Assembly: GCF_900009135.1 (NCBI RefSeq)
Contig: NZ_LT797699.1
Location: 57,447 to 118,881 of the forward strand
From: Planktothrix sp. PCC 11201
Lineage (GTDB): Bacteria > Cyanobacteriota > Cyanobacteriia > Cyanobacteriales > Microcoleaceae
DNA length: 61,435 bases
Direction of reading: 5' to 3'
A model generated the notes under the pieces. That model was not told the DNA's origin. It saw only the letters and a program-made list of their open reading frames with translations, and made no database searches. The position numbers were made by a program, and so were the translations under genes. Below are positions 1-8,497 of this stretch, piece after piece (positions within the stretch are counted from its first letter, which is position 1; the number at the start of each line of letters is the position of its first letter).

Positions 1-150
1 TTTTGCTTCGGCTTCGATTTGTAGGAGAGAATTTTGGGGATAACGATCAGGATGCCATATCAATGCTAGATGTCGATAGGCTTGTCTAACTTCCTCTAAG
101 CTTACCCCTGGTTTTAAGTCTAAGATTTTATAATATTTTTCAATCTCCAC
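1..150 (-). CDS. J-domain (DnaJ-like) protein, 5' part only
   Basis: Reading leftwards from a GTG at 150, the frame gives VEIEKYYKILDLKPGVS, then a helix ending in WHPDRYPQNS. This is the start of a J-domain with its HPD tripeptide, which stimulates the ATPase of a DnaK/Hsp70 partner. The gene runs off the left edge, so the rest of the protein is unseen. The frame is closed by a stop at 181-183. No ATG lies between that stop and the J-domain, so GTG at 150 is the best start, with only a weak AGG upstream; ATT or another non-ATG start is possible. The J-domain is clear, the start is not. Confidence 0.8.
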   Translation of the reverse strand, partial: MEIEKYYKILDLKPGVSLEEVRQAYRHLALIWHPDRYPQNSLLQIEAEAK

Positions 151-229
151 GTTTAAAATTTGTTGACCTGCTCTTATTTTTTAGCCCTCAGAATTATTGT
201 AATCAAGAATAAACCCCTTACGGATTAAA

Positions 230-472
230 TTATCTAGGACAGATTTCTCCCCATTCTAAATTATTGACATAACATTCTTTCATTCCTTGTTCAACTTCCA
301 CTAATTTAATATCACTCAACCTTAATTCTGAATTTTCATAGCAAATGATCTGTGTAGGATATTTTGATGAATTTCCAGAGGGGGAAACGGTCGAATTTTC
401 AATGGTTTTTAATGCCGGAATTAGTCCCGACATAACCACTAATGCTAAAGCCCAAGGTAAATCAATTGCCAT
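230..472 (-). CDS. small membrane or exported protein, unknown function
   Basis: An 80-residue frame starting MAIDLPWALALVVMSG, a hydrophobic N-terminal segment that could be a membrane anchor or an uncleaved signal. It is followed by a polar stretch with two cysteines well apart. I do not recognise the family. The start was set at ATG 472 because GGGAG lies 8 nt upstream; an in-frame TTG at 487 lies upstream of that Shine-Dalgarno and is unlikely. It sits alone between the J-domain gene and the 5S rRNA gene. Confidence 0.55.
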   Translation of the reverse strand: MAIDLPWALALVVMSGLIPALKTIENSTVSPSGNSSKYPTQIICYENSELRLSDIKLVEVEQGMKECYVNNLEWGEICPR

Positions 473-690
473 GATCAAATCTCCCAAATAATAATGATAT
501 CAATAATTTCTTAAAGTTGTTTCTATTCCCTACCATTACTATACTAGGCAACAAGCAACAGAATACCCCCTAATCCATTCCTTCGTGTCCTTGTGGTAAC
601 ATCTACAGTAATAGGATTTCGGTGAATCGGTTTCTGGCTTTATGTTCTAGCTCAGTTTGACCCTAGAAAAAAAATCTTTCGCAAAAGGGG

Positions 691-719
691 TTGACATTCC
701 TAGAGAAATAGAGTAGATT
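691..719 (+). promoter_or_regulatory. sigma70-type promoter of the 5S rRNA gene
   Basis: A perfect -35 TTGACA (691-696), a 17-nt spacer and a -10 TAGATT (714-719) lie about 75 nt upstream of the mature 5S end. This is the best consensus promoter in the gene-free stretch 473-795, where I see nothing else definite. It implies that the 5S gene is transcribed independently rather than as the tail of an rRNA operon. Confidence 0.7.
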
Positions 720-795
720 AGTAAATTGTGAGGGAAAAACGAGCGAACCACAGGAACGCAAAGCCCTCAAGAACAGGAAAAGTTTTATCGAGCTT

Positions 796-914
796 TCCTG
801 GTGTCTATGGCTCAGTGGAACCACTCCGATCCATCTCGAACTCGGAAGTGAAACGCTGACACGGCGAAGATACTTGGCGGGTAGCCGCCTGGGAAAATAG
901 CTCGGTGCCAGGTT
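796..914 (+). rRNA. rrf: 5S ribosomal RNA
   Basis: The sequence begins TCCTGGTGTCTATGGC, contains the conserved internal loop CGAACTCGGAAGTGAAAC, and ends GGTGCCAGG. The two ends pair as the terminal helix of 5S rRNA, and length is about 119 nt. No 23S rRNA sequence precedes it: the upstream 320 bases hold a promoter and no rRNA. This is therefore a solitary 5S copy with its own promoter and a strong terminator. Confidence 0.95.
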
Positions 915-922
915 AATATCAA

Positions 923-965
923 ACTAAAGCCTTCTTCCAGTGATAAATAGGAAGAAGGCTTTAGT
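923..965 (+). terminator. terminator of the 5S gene
   Basis: A perfect 16-bp inverted repeat (923-938 and 950-965, arm ACTAAAGCCTTCTTCC) with an 11-nt loop lies 9 nt after the 5S end. It lacks a long U run but is extremely stable and placed as a terminator. nadC begins 30 nt further on. Confidence 0.75.
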
Positions 966-994
966 ATTATAGAATATTTGGAAATCCTTAATGT

Positions 995-1849
995 ATGATG
1001 AATGCGATATTACCTCCTAGGGTTATTTTAGATCCCCTATTACAACAATGGTTATTAGAAGATATTGGACGAGGCGATCGCACGACCGCAGGATTATTAA
1101 TCGGAAATCAGGTCAAATCTGCCGATTGGATTGTTAAAGAAAAGGGTGTAATTGCTGGATTATCGATTGCGGAAAGAGTGTTTCAACTGTTGGATCATGA
1201 AATAGAATTTACTCCTTTAGTTAAAGAGGGAGAATGGTGTGAAAAAGGGACAAAAATTGCATTTTTACAGGGGAGTTTAGAAGCATTATTAACAGGGGAA
1301 AGAGTCGCGTTAAATTTAGCCATGCGACTGAGTGGAATTGCTACAGAGACGCGGAAATATGTAGAAGCGATCGCTGATTTACCCTGTCAATTAGTGGATA
1401 CCCGTAAAACCACACCCGGATTAAGATTATTAGAAAAATATGCGGTGCAAGTCGGTGGGGCAAAAAATCATCGGATGGGATTAGATGATGCGATTATGAT
1501 TAAAGATAATCATATTGCGGCGGCGGGGGGAATTGCAGAGGCGATCGCAAAAATTCGAGAAACCATGCCCTATCCTTTAACCATTGAAGTCGAAGCAGAA
1601 ACCTTAGAACAGGTTAAAATAGCGTTAGAACATCAAGCGGATATTATTATGTTAGATAATATGTCCTTAGAGTTAATGGGAGAAGCTGTTAATATAATTC
1701 GTGAATATAACTCCCGAATTAAAATAGAAGCATCGGGAAATATTACCTTAGAAACTATTCGTTTTGTTGCAGAAACCGGGGTTGATTATATTTCAACCAG
1801 TGCCCCGATTACCCGTTCAAATTGGTTGGATTTAAGCATGAGAATCTAA
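995..1849 (+). CDS. nadC: nicotinate-nucleotide pyrophosphorylase (carboxylating)
   Basis: A 284-residue quinolinate phosphoribosyltransferase, which makes nicotinate mononucleotide from quinolinate and PRPP in de novo NAD synthesis. The N-terminal domain opens with LLEDIGRGDRTT. The barrel shows the family motif DTRKTTPGLR, then KNHRMGLDDAIMIKDNH, and the late EASGNI and STSAPITR segments. Length is normal. Start 995 or the adjacent ATG at 998 are equivalent. It faces the minus-strand peptidase gene, with a shared hairpin between their 3' ends. Confidence 0.95.
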   Translation: MMNAILPPRVILDPLLQQWLLEDIGRGDRTTAGLLIGNQVKSADWIVKEKGVIAGLSIAERVFQLLDHEIEFTPLVKEGEWCEKGTKIAFLQGSLEALLTGERVALNLAMRLSGIATETRKYVEAIADLPCQLVDTRKTTPGLRLLEKYAVQVGGAKNHRMGLDDAIMIKDNHIAAAGGIAEAIAKIRETMPYPLTIEVEAETLEQVKIALEHQADIIMLDNMSLELMGEAVNIIREYNSRIKIEASGNITLETIRFVAETGVDYISTSAPITRSNWLDLSMRI

Positions 1850-1857
1850 ACCAAAAT

Positions 1858-1883
1858 TTAGGGGCGAGGTTGCCTCGCCCTAA
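1858..1883. terminator. bidirectional hairpin between nadC and the peptidase gene
   Basis: TTAGGGGCGAGG (1858-1869) pairs with CCTCGCCCTAA (1873-1883) across a 3-nt loop, flanked by A-rich and T-rich bases. It lies between two convergent genes, so it can end transcription from both sides. Its GGGGCGAGGC sequence also recalls the palindrome at 26387-26414. Confidence 0.65.
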
Positions 1884-1887
1884 TATT

Positions 1888-2916
1888 TCACTTAGAAATA
1901 AAATGCACCCAAAAAGTACCATCAGGGATGCAAACTCGGCGGATCAATAGATAGGAATAATTCAAATAAGACCCACTCAAATCCGTGCGATAACCCGAGG
2001 AAAACCATTCTCCATAGGGGTCATGAACAATAAACCCATATTCGTCATAACCCACCACGGGCATAATATGACCAAAGGAGGTAAAATATCCGTGAATAAC
2101 GGCGGGATTTCCAGCCGCAACCCAATCTTTGATATCATCAATGGTGGCATTTTCAGTAAAATAGTCCTGACAACCATAATCTCGGACAATTCGAGCTAAA
2201 TCGTTAGGGTTATGGCGACTGTAGCCCTTATTGATAGCATATTCATAGAGTTCATCTTCAAACTGGCCGGAACTGGTTTTGCGACGAGCTTTAAAGTATT
2301 CCAAACACATGGCGATGGAAGTCACATTGCATGATCCCGTCGGATTAAACCAATTATCCAATTGAGATTTATAGGGAACATTGAGACGGAAACTCGGAGG
2401 AAGTGGTTTAGGATAAACCCGATTTCCATTTTCATAAATTTCAGCGTGTTCTCCCCAAATATATAAGACCGAATATCCCCCATAGGATTCGGTGCGTAAA
2501 GCGACTCGTAAATGCCCCCGGATGGGATCGTAGGCTAAAACACTAAATTCTTTATCGGCGGGAATTGTAAATTTCTCCGAGTCATTGAGTTGAGAAGAAG
2601 CAATGGGTTTAACTTTAAAAACTGTACTTTTAACGGTTTTTAGAATTGGGGTGGCTACGGGAATCTGTTCCCGTTTTGCTTCTATTAGCTTTTTCGCCGT
2701 CACTGCACCCAGATAACCCGCTTCACCACACTCCATCAACTTCTGAAATTGGTGTAATGCAGCTGTTGATTTGGGGCCAAAAATCCCGTCCACAGGCGGA
2801 TCAAGCAGTCCTAAATCAATTAGTCGAGTCTGAATTTGACGGGAAAGTTCGTCGTCTTCAGAAATGCCTTTAGTATCATATCGAGTATTTTTACCGAGAA
2901 AATCTTGTAGTTTCAT
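1888..2916 (-). CDS. peptidoglycan-binding, C39-like cysteine peptidase
   Basis: A 342-residue protein. Residues about 20-85 form a PG_binding_1 repeat (RLIDLGLLDPPVDGIFGPKS, then ALHQFQ). A linker follows, then a papain-like C39-type domain beginning LNVPYKSQLDNWFNPTGSC. The likely triad is visible: Cys of TGSCNVTS, His of FGHIMPVVGYD and Asp of VHDPYGEW. No signal peptide is evident, although the peptidoglycan-binding repeat suggests a cell-envelope substrate. Family members cleave peptides, and some C39 proteins process double-glycine leaders, but no transporter is attached here. The exact substrate is unknown. Confidence 0.8.
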   Translation of the reverse strand: MKLQDFLGKNTRYDTKGISEDDELSRQIQTRLIDLGLLDPPVDGIFGPKSTAALHQFQKLMECGEAGYLGAVTAKKLIEAKREQIPVATPILKTVKSTVFKVKPIASSQLNDSEKFTIPADKEFSVLAYDPIRGHLRVALRTESYGGYSVLYIWGEHAEIYENGNRVYPKPLPPSFRLNVPYKSQLDNWFNPTGSCNVTSIAMCLEYFKARRKTSSGQFEDELYEYAINKGYSRHNPNDLARIVRDYGCQDYFTENATIDDIKDWVAAGNPAVIHGYFTSFGHIMPVVGYDEYGFIVHDPYGEWFSSGYRTDLSGSYLNYSYLLIRRVCIPDGTFWVHFISK

Positions 2917-3043
2917 AGAGGCTAATTCTCACCAATGACTCAAAAAACATGGAGATCAAAGTTGTCAGGACAATTTTACCATTATTAGTCCCTGTGAAAC
3001 TTCCCAACTCTGGGTTTTCTTTAATTCAAGGAACATAATTTTA

Positions 3044-3143
3044 CCGATAACTCTTTAGCTGATAACTCTTTAACTGATAATTCTTTAACAGTTAACTCTT
3101 TAACTGTTAACTGTTAACTGATGACTGATGACTGATGACTGTT
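3044..3143. repeat. STRR-type tandem repeats at the 3' end of the M16 gene
   Basis: Runs of GATAACTCTTTAACT-like 15-mers are followed by GTTAACT and GATGACT heptamers. These are the short tandemly repeated repetitive sequences typical of filamentous cyanobacteria. The right part (3114-3143) is inside the M16 protease reading frame and supplies its last residues and stop codon. Confidence 0.85.
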
Positions 3144-4436
3144 GGAGGAGGGTTTTAAAATTACAATTCCATAGGCGTTAGGAGACAAATACCGTTGTGC
3201 CGCCTGTTGAATGGTTTCTGAGCTCAAACCTTGAATGTGATCGGGGTAATGGAGACCCGCAGTTAAATCTCCCACCAAAGATTGATAGTATCCATACAAC
3301 CCGGCGCGATCGCTAGGAGTTTCATTTCCAAAGATAAACCGATTTGCCACCTGCATTCTAACTTTGGCAATTTCATCTTCGGTAATTAATTCGCTTTGGA
3401 TTTGACGAATATGATCGGTGACAATTCCTTCAACCAGAGCCAAATTCTCTACGGGTAAACGGGCTGAAATATAAAATACCCCCTGCCAACGCTGGGTCAT
3501 ATTACTCGCAGAAATCGACGAAACTAACCCCCGATTTTCCCGTAGGTCTTGGAATAGTCGTGCGGTTCTTCCTTGACCCAAAATATAGGCTAAAACATCT
3601 AAAGGATAGGTTTGAGACAGTTCTGCTAAACCGGGTACGCGCCACAACATCAGTAATCGGGCTTGTTCCAAGGTATCATCGACGATTTCTTGACGGACAA
3701 TTTCCTGAAAACTCGCTTCAGGAGTCCAGGGTTGCAGTTCAGGGAGGGCAGAAGCCATCGAGGATGCCGGATAAACGGAGCTAACGGCATTTTCCACCGT
3801 TTGGATCAAATTTTCCACGGGTAAATTTCCCACCACTGCAACGGTCATGGAGCGCGGCTGATACCAGGTGCGATGGAAGTCCCGCATTTGTTGGGATTGT
3901 AACTGCTCAATGACTGATGCTGGCCCTAAAACTGGACGACGGTAGGGGAGTCGCTCAAAGGCGATTTCCATGGACTGACGGAAGGAACGCCGACCCGGGT
4001 TATCTTCAGCCCGACGAATTTCTTCTAAGACCACAAATCGTTCCCGTTCAAAGGCTTCATCCGCGACGCTGGCATTGAGTACCACATCAAACTGTAGGGG
4101 AGCTAAATCCGCAAAGTCTTGGGGAGCGGTGGTGATGTAATAATGGGTATAGTCCTGACTGGTTGCTGCATTGGTGACCGCACCGCGCTGTTCGATTTTT
4201 TGCTCAAATTCGCCGATTTGCAGATGGGGTGTGCCTTTAAAAACAATATGTTCTAAAAAGTGGGCCATACCGTTGATATCATCGGATTCAATGGCTGAAC
4301 CAATATTAATCCAAACGTTGAGATTTACCGCATCAACGGCTAACTTTTCTGCCACAATGGTCAGGCCATTGGAGAGTTGATGAACAGTGGGATTGATCGG
4401 TCGAGGCAAAGATGGTTTAACGAGGATAGAAGTCAT
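3114..4436 (-). CDS. M16 family zinc protease
   Basis: A 440-residue pitrilysin/processing-peptidase-like protein. The inverted zinc motif HxxEH is present as HFLEH at about residue 59, with the third ligand glutamate expected some 75 residues later in the ERERFVVLEEIRR stretch. The C-terminal half has the inactive M16 fold, with RTARLFQDLRENRGLV. Such proteins degrade peptides, and cyanobacteria often carry two adjacent copies, but only one is here. The final residues NSHQSSVIS are encoded by an STRR repeat that also provides the stop codon, so the native C-terminus has been replaced or extended. Confidence 0.88.
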   Translation of the reverse strand: MTSILVKPSLPRPINPTVHQLSNGLTIVAEKLAVDAVNLNVWINIGSAIESDDINGMAHFLEHIVFKGTPHLQIGEFEQKIEQRGAVTNAATSQDYTHYYITTAPQDFADLAPLQFDVVLNASVADEAFERERFVVLEEIRRAEDNPGRRSFRQSMEIAFERLPYRRPVLGPASVIEQLQSQQMRDFHRTWYQPRSMTVAVVGNLPVENLIQTVENAVSSVYPASSMASALPELQPWTPEASFQEIVRQEIVDDTLEQARLLMLWRVPGLAELSQTYPLDVLAYILGQGRTARLFQDLRENRGLVSSISASNMTQRWQGVFYISARLPVENLALVEGIVTDHIRQIQSELITEDEIAKVRMQVANRFIFGNETPSDRAGLYGYYQSLVGDLTAGLHYPDHIQGLSSETIQQAAQRYLSPNAYGIVILKPSSNSHQSSVIS

Positions 4437-4439
4437 TGA

Positions 4440-4634
4440 GTTCAGTTATCAGTAAACAGTTATCAGTTATCAGTGGTTAGACGCACCTTAGCAAAGCGCA
4501 ATCTCGTTAGGCTATTGGCGCATCCGTACCAGTTATTAGTTATTCGTTGATAGTTGATAGTTTTTACTGTATTGTAAGTTATTAGCTAAAAACTGACAAC
4601 TCCTACACTGATAACTGTTTACTGATAACTGATT
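4440..4634. repeat. STRR repeats in both orientations
   Basis: TTATCAGT-type units at 4441-4475 and ACTGATAACTG-type units at 4607-4634 bracket a unique stretch. Being inverted relative to each other, they can fold into a long stem. They lie between the divergent M16 gene and the small membrane gene at 4635, so they overlap both promoter regions and the position where the ribosome binding site of the latter should be. Confidence 0.75.
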
Positions 4635-4814
4635 ATGGCATTCTTTCGTCAATATATGGCCCCGTTGATTGTGGTCATCATGTTTTTATTCGCTCTGTTC
4701 GTTGTCAGTGCGCGAATTTTTCTCCCTGGAGATATGAGCGCCCCAGCACCCATTGGCACGGTTTTTGCTCCGACTAAATCGGCGACCTATTTCCTTAATC
4801 ATATCCGTGTCTGA
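4635..4814 (+). CDS. 59-residue single-pass membrane protein
   Basis: An ATG at 4635 opens MAFFRQYMAPLIVVIMFLFA and continues with a hydrophobic helix to about residue 26. A short tail rich in Ala, Pro and Phe follows, ending in TGA at 4812-4814. I do not recognise it. Its stop overlaps the likely GTG start of the GNAT gene (GTGTCTGA), a typical arrangement for translational coupling. No Shine-Dalgarno is visible because an STRR repeat ends directly before the ATG. Confidence 0.55.
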   Translation: MAFFRQYMAPLIVVIMFLFALFVVSARIFLPGDMSAPAPIGTVFAPTKSATYFLNHIRV

Positions 4815-5280
4815 AGTTTTTATCCCCGGTTATCATTTGCGCCAGGGGTCACGTTTAGATCGGGCTTTATTACTCAAGTTTGCATATAGAACCTATAAGG
4901 AACAATTCCCCGATCAAGATTTAAGCCATCTCGCCCTAACTATTGAGCAGTATTTTTCGCCTCAAACTCCTTTGTGGTGGGTGGATAAATTTAACCCAGA
5001 CCCTCGCCCACCCGAACCGATAGCTTGTTTATGGTTAGGTAGTGCGATTGATTTAGCCGACGGAGAACGCACCGCCCATGTTTTTTTATTGTATGTGGCA
5101 CCAGAACACCGAAAACGGGGTATTGGTTCAGCTTTAATGGCTCATGCCCAACGGTGGGCCATAGGACGGGGCGATCGCAAAATTAGTCTACAAGTTTTCA
5201 CGAATAACCAACCCGCTCTCAATCTCTATCAGAAATTGGGTTATCAACCTCAATCTTTGTTGATGCAGAAGATTCTATAG
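4807..5280 (+). CDS. GNAT family N-acetyltransferase
   Basis: A 157-residue Gcn5-related acetyltransferase. The acetyl-CoA pyrophosphate-binding motif is present as RKRGIGSALM, after the beta strand HVFLLYVAPEH, and the C-terminal NNQPALNLYQKLGY signature closes the fold. The substrate cannot be read from sequence. The frame is open further left (to TTG 4753), but that region is coding in another frame for the small membrane protein. GTG at 4807, overlapping that gene's stop by 8 nt, is therefore the preferred start. Confidence 0.8.
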   Translation: MSEVFIPGYHLRQGSRLDRALLLKFAYRTYKEQFPDQDLSHLALTIEQYFSPQTPLWWVDKFNPDPRPPEPIACLWLGSAIDLADGERTAHVFLLYVAPEHRKRGIGSALMAHAQRWAIGRGDRKISLQVFTNNQPALNLYQKLGYQPQSLLMQKIL

Positions 5281-5390
5281 TTAAGGATATCGAGGGATTT
5301 CTAGGTTATAATTAGGGGTTCGTTTCTCTCGTGAATGTTAGAAATTGTTGGCATTATGATTATGCTAACACATACCAATGGAGGTTAACT

Positions 5391-6566
5391 ATGAAATTTA
5401 TTGTTGAACAAGACAAATTAAGTTCTAATTTATCTTGGGTATCTAGGGCGATTCCATCCCGTCCGAATCATCCAATTTTATCTAATATTTTAATTGATGC
5501 TGACGAAGAAAATCAACGGTTAAATTTAACTGCATTTGATTTAAGTTTGGGAATTCGGGCGAGTATGCAGGCGACGGTCACCGAGGGAGGAACCTTAACT
5601 GTCCCGGCTAAATTATTTAATGATATTGTCTCCCGTTTACCCGGGGGAGAAATTACCATTGATGATCAAGTTGGGGAAGCCATTGTTAATTTAACTTCGA
5701 GTTCAGGAGAGTATCAAATTCGAGGGATGGCGGCGGAAGAATATCCCGAATTACCTGCTATTGAAACGGGCGATTCTATTCATTTGGCGGCGGAATCTTT
5801 GATTTCGGGATTGAAGGGGACGTTATTTGCTACAAGTTCCGATGAAACTAAACAGGTTTTAACTGGAGTTCATTTAAAAGTTCAAAATAATACGATCGAA
5901 TTTGCTTCAACGGACGGTCATCGATTAGCAGTTGTGCAAACGGAAAATTTAAGCGAAACCGATCCCGATGAGGAATTAGAGGAATTTGAGGTAACAGTTC
6001 CAGCCCGGGCTTTAAGGGAAGTTGAACGCATGGTGGCGATGCGAACTGTTGATACTCACGGCGGGTCTAAAGATGATTCTCCCGTGGTGATTACCTTGCG
6101 ATTTGATGAGAGTCAAGTAATTTTTGAACTGGGGGAACAACGATTAAATACTCGTAAATTAGAAGGGGCTTATCCGGCTTATCAACAGTTGATTCCCCAT
6201 CAATTTGTCAACCAAATTAATTTAGATCGGCGGGGATTTATCGGTGCGTTAGAACGGATTGCGGTTTTAGCTTCTCAGAAGAATGATATTGTTAAATGTA
6301 GCATTGATCATGTTAATCAACAAATTGCTTTATCCGTAGAAGCTGCCGATGTTGGTAATGCTTTGGAATCTCTCCCTGCTCAAATTTCTGGGGATGAACC
6401 CAAGGAATTGGCGTTTAATGTTAAATACTTATTAGAGGGTTTAAAAGTATTTAATACCTCGGAAGTTTCCCTGCAATTGAATGCTGCCACGACTCCAGTT
6501 ATTGTTAATCCGTTAGGGGGGATTAAAATGACTTATTTAGTCATGCCTGTACAATTAAGGAATTAA
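5391..6566 (+). CDS. dnaN: DNA polymerase III beta subunit (sliding clamp)
   Basis: A 391-residue clamp protein that rings DNA and tethers the replicative polymerase. It starts MKFIVEQDKLSSNLSWVSRA, has FASTDGHRLAVV in the first half, and ends with the conserved clamp C-terminus YLVMPVQLRN. Three repeats of the clamp fold fit the length; a short acidic or polar insertion lies near GGSKDDS. ATG 5391 is chosen because GGAGG (5380-5384) sits 6 nt upstream; the longer frame from 5331 has no such site. A TATAAT (5307-5312) may be its -10 element. No dnaA is nearby, as usual for cyanobacteria. Confidence 0.96.
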   Translation: MKFIVEQDKLSSNLSWVSRAIPSRPNHPILSNILIDADEENQRLNLTAFDLSLGIRASMQATVTEGGTLTVPAKLFNDIVSRLPGGEITIDDQVGEAIVNLTSSSGEYQIRGMAAEEYPELPAIETGDSIHLAAESLISGLKGTLFATSSDETKQVLTGVHLKVQNNTIEFASTDGHRLAVVQTENLSETDPDEELEEFEVTVPARALREVERMVAMRTVDTHGGSKDDSPVVITLRFDESQVIFELGEQRLNTRKLEGAYPAYQQLIPHQFVNQINLDRRGFIGALERIAVLASQKNDIVKCSIDHVNQQIALSVEAADVGNALESLPAQISGDEPKELAFNVKYLLEGLKVFNTSEVSLQLNAATTPVIVNPLGGIKMTYLVMPVQLRN

Positions 6567-6571
6567 TCCCT

Positions 6572-6604
6572 AGAAACCGGGTTTCTTGGACAAACCCGGT
6601 TTCT
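6572..6604 (+). terminator. terminator-like hairpin after dnaN
   Basis: AGAAACCGGGTTT (6572-6584) is followed after 7 nt by AAACCCGGTTTCT (6592-6604), a perfect 13-bp stem. The same AGAAACCGGGTTTCT palindrome recurs after rnj (35313) and in part at 54704-54718, so it is a dispersed repeat used as a terminator. Confidence 0.7.
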
Positions 6605-6689
6605 GTATACTGATATAAAACATATTTAAACTCGCTATAGAGAGTAAAAAAAAACAAATTTTCAGATTAAATATAAAACTTTAATTCCA

Positions 6690-8033
6690 TCATTCTCCTC
6701 TAAAATACTCCTGAAAATATTGACGATATAACTCACAACTGGGAATAACTGAATTTCCATCAATATGAACCAGTCCCATACTTTTTAATTTAAACGCTTT
6801 CACCTGTTCAATTTTAATAGGTTGATTTGTACTAATGACTTGTTGATAAGCTGTGACTAAATCTGGGTCTTGCTCCAGTAACCATAACTGTTCGTGGAGA
6901 TGATCGGCATAAATTCCCGTATCACTGGTGGCTTTTTCTAGTAACTCTTGTAGGGAAAAATTATGGCGAACACTATGATCAAGTGCCACCCTTACTAAAT
7001 AAGGAAATCCCCCCACAAATTCGGTGAATTGTTTTAACTCTTGAGCCGTTAATTGTAATCCATATCGTTGCGCTAAAGTTTCAACTTGATTGATATTAAA
7101 ATGCAGTAAATCAACTCCCAAACCTACATTAAAGGGAGATTTATTGGTGTCTAAAGGAATGTAAATATCCGTTGAATAGACAATTACAAACCTTAATTTT
7201 TTCCAATTGCTAATATCTCGGGTTTCTTCATGCCAAGATCGTAATAGGGCTAGGACATCCCGGGCTAAGGAAGGATACTCAAATAACTGATTCACTTCAT
7301 CAAGGGCTAAAATAATGGGTTCTTGAATTGATTCTAATAAATATCCCTGAAAATATAGGGAACTGCTGACTAATGTTCCTACATCTTCATCCCAAAAATC
7401 ATCAATTTTGGATTCTAATTCTAACTGTTGAGTTACATTGGCACACAACCAACGGAGGAACTTGTCTGTAGACGAAAAAATCAAGCTACTGGCTAAATGG
7501 AGACTCAAGCGCACGGGATGATACCCTTGTTGTTGAGCATAATCTAAAATTCGAGCCATTAAGGAGGTTTTTCCCATCTTGCGAGGGGCTTTAATTCTCA
7601 GCAATGTGCCTTGATTTTGAATTTCTTGATAACAGATTGATTCGATCGGCGATCGCTCAATATAAAATATAGAATCAAGGGGAACTTGGCCATCGGGGGA
7701 TTCTAAACTCTGATGTTCAGGAAAAATAATCTTGGGAATAATTTCAGGGATATTTTTATCGTCTAATTCTTTATCCAATAAACAGCGACAATTTGTTTTA
7801 GTGACCTTTTCACCTAGTATATCGGATAAAAGTTGCCACAGATGCGGGGCGACTCCATTTTTTAAATAACTGGGAGAATAACCATTTTCTTCGGCAATTT
7901 GATCATAGGTTTTTTTTGTTTCTAATAGGGCTTCTGTTAAAATCACTTTCTGAATATAACTCAGAGATTTTTTACCTTTAGCAGTAATTAGCATTTCAGT
8001 TAATCCCAAAATTTCTTCAACACTTTTGACCAT
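6690..8033 (-). CDS. vMAP-type HTH plus AAA-like ATPase
   Basis: A 447-residue protein. Residues 1-95 resemble the N-terminal helix-turn-helix of vWA-MoxR-associated proteins (ILTEALLETKKTYDQIAEE, then NGYSPSYLK). Residues from about 120 form an AAA-like ATPase (AAA_35 type). The P-loop is APRKMGKTSLM, the Walker B is EPIILALDEVNQL, and a winged C-terminal region ends the protein. This family is abundant in cyanobacteria and has been proposed to act in conflict or signalling systems, usually with a partner effector. None is adjacent here: the neighbours are dnaN and a small unknown gene. Function therefore remains open. Confidence 0.75.
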   Translation of the reverse strand: MVKSVEEILGLTEMLITAKGKKSLSYIQKVILTEALLETKKTYDQIAEENGYSPSYLKNGVAPHLWQLLSDILGEKVTKTNCRCLLDKELDDKNIPEIIPKIIFPEHQSLESPDGQVPLDSIFYIERSPIESICYQEIQNQGTLLRIKAPRKMGKTSLMARILDYAQQQGYHPVRLSLHLASSLIFSSTDKFLRWLCANVTQQLELESKIDDFWDEDVGTLVSSSLYFQGYLLESIQEPIILALDEVNQLFEYPSLARDVLALLRSWHEETRDISNWKKLRFVIVYSTDIYIPLDTNKSPFNVGLGVDLLHFNINQVETLAQRYGLQLTAQELKQFTEFVGGFPYLVRVALDHSVRHNFSLQELLEKATSDTGIYADHLHEQLWLLEQDPDLVTAYQQVISTNQPIKIEQVKAFKLKSMGLVHIDGNSVIPSCELYRQYFQEYFRGE

Positions 8034-8497
8034 TTTAACCCCAATATTTTTTATGTTAATAAATTATATAACTGAATCTGAGTATTTTATTTAATAAATT
8101 TAAAATACAGAGTTACTTTAATTAATATAGCAGTCGCCACATCTATTAGGACATTCTTGAAAGATAAAAGCTGCTCACAGTAAGTATTTACCTATAGCGA
8201 GATTGCCTATTCCCTATTGCTATATATAGCAATCCTCTGTGATCTTAATTTTGTCCTGATTCCCGATTCACTCACCGGAAACGACTAAAACCCTAGACAG
8301 TTTTTCCCAACACGAACAAGATGGCTGTGCCATTCTCTAATCTGTCTAATGCACCCTGGAACTTTAGGTTAGTCTTTGGAGTCGGGTTGTGTCAATAAGA
8401 TAACTCGGAACTGGTCTAGTTGAAATAGTGTCACACTCTCCCATATTTGCCGGAGTAAATATCGGTAAAGTAAAAACATCGAGTTAAATTTTTAGCC
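8034..8497. other. gene-free region with repeat ends
   Basis: 464 bases without a convincing gene. It holds TATAGCAGTCGCCA (8127-8140), which matches one end of the element at 23010-23103, and a perfect 16-bp palindrome TTGCTATATATAGCAA at 8217-8232. These look like remnants of small mobile repeat elements. A promoter for the gene at 8498 should lie in the right half, but I cannot assign it. Confidence 0.5.

Noticed and set aside
691-965. Tail of a complete rRNA operon
   Set aside because: No 23S, 16S or rRNA spacer tRNA sequence lies upstream in the window, and the gene has its own promoter.
3044-3143. CRISPR array
   Set aside because: Repeats are heptamers and 15-mers without unique spacers and no cas genes are present; they are STRR. 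The same applies to the other STRR blocks.
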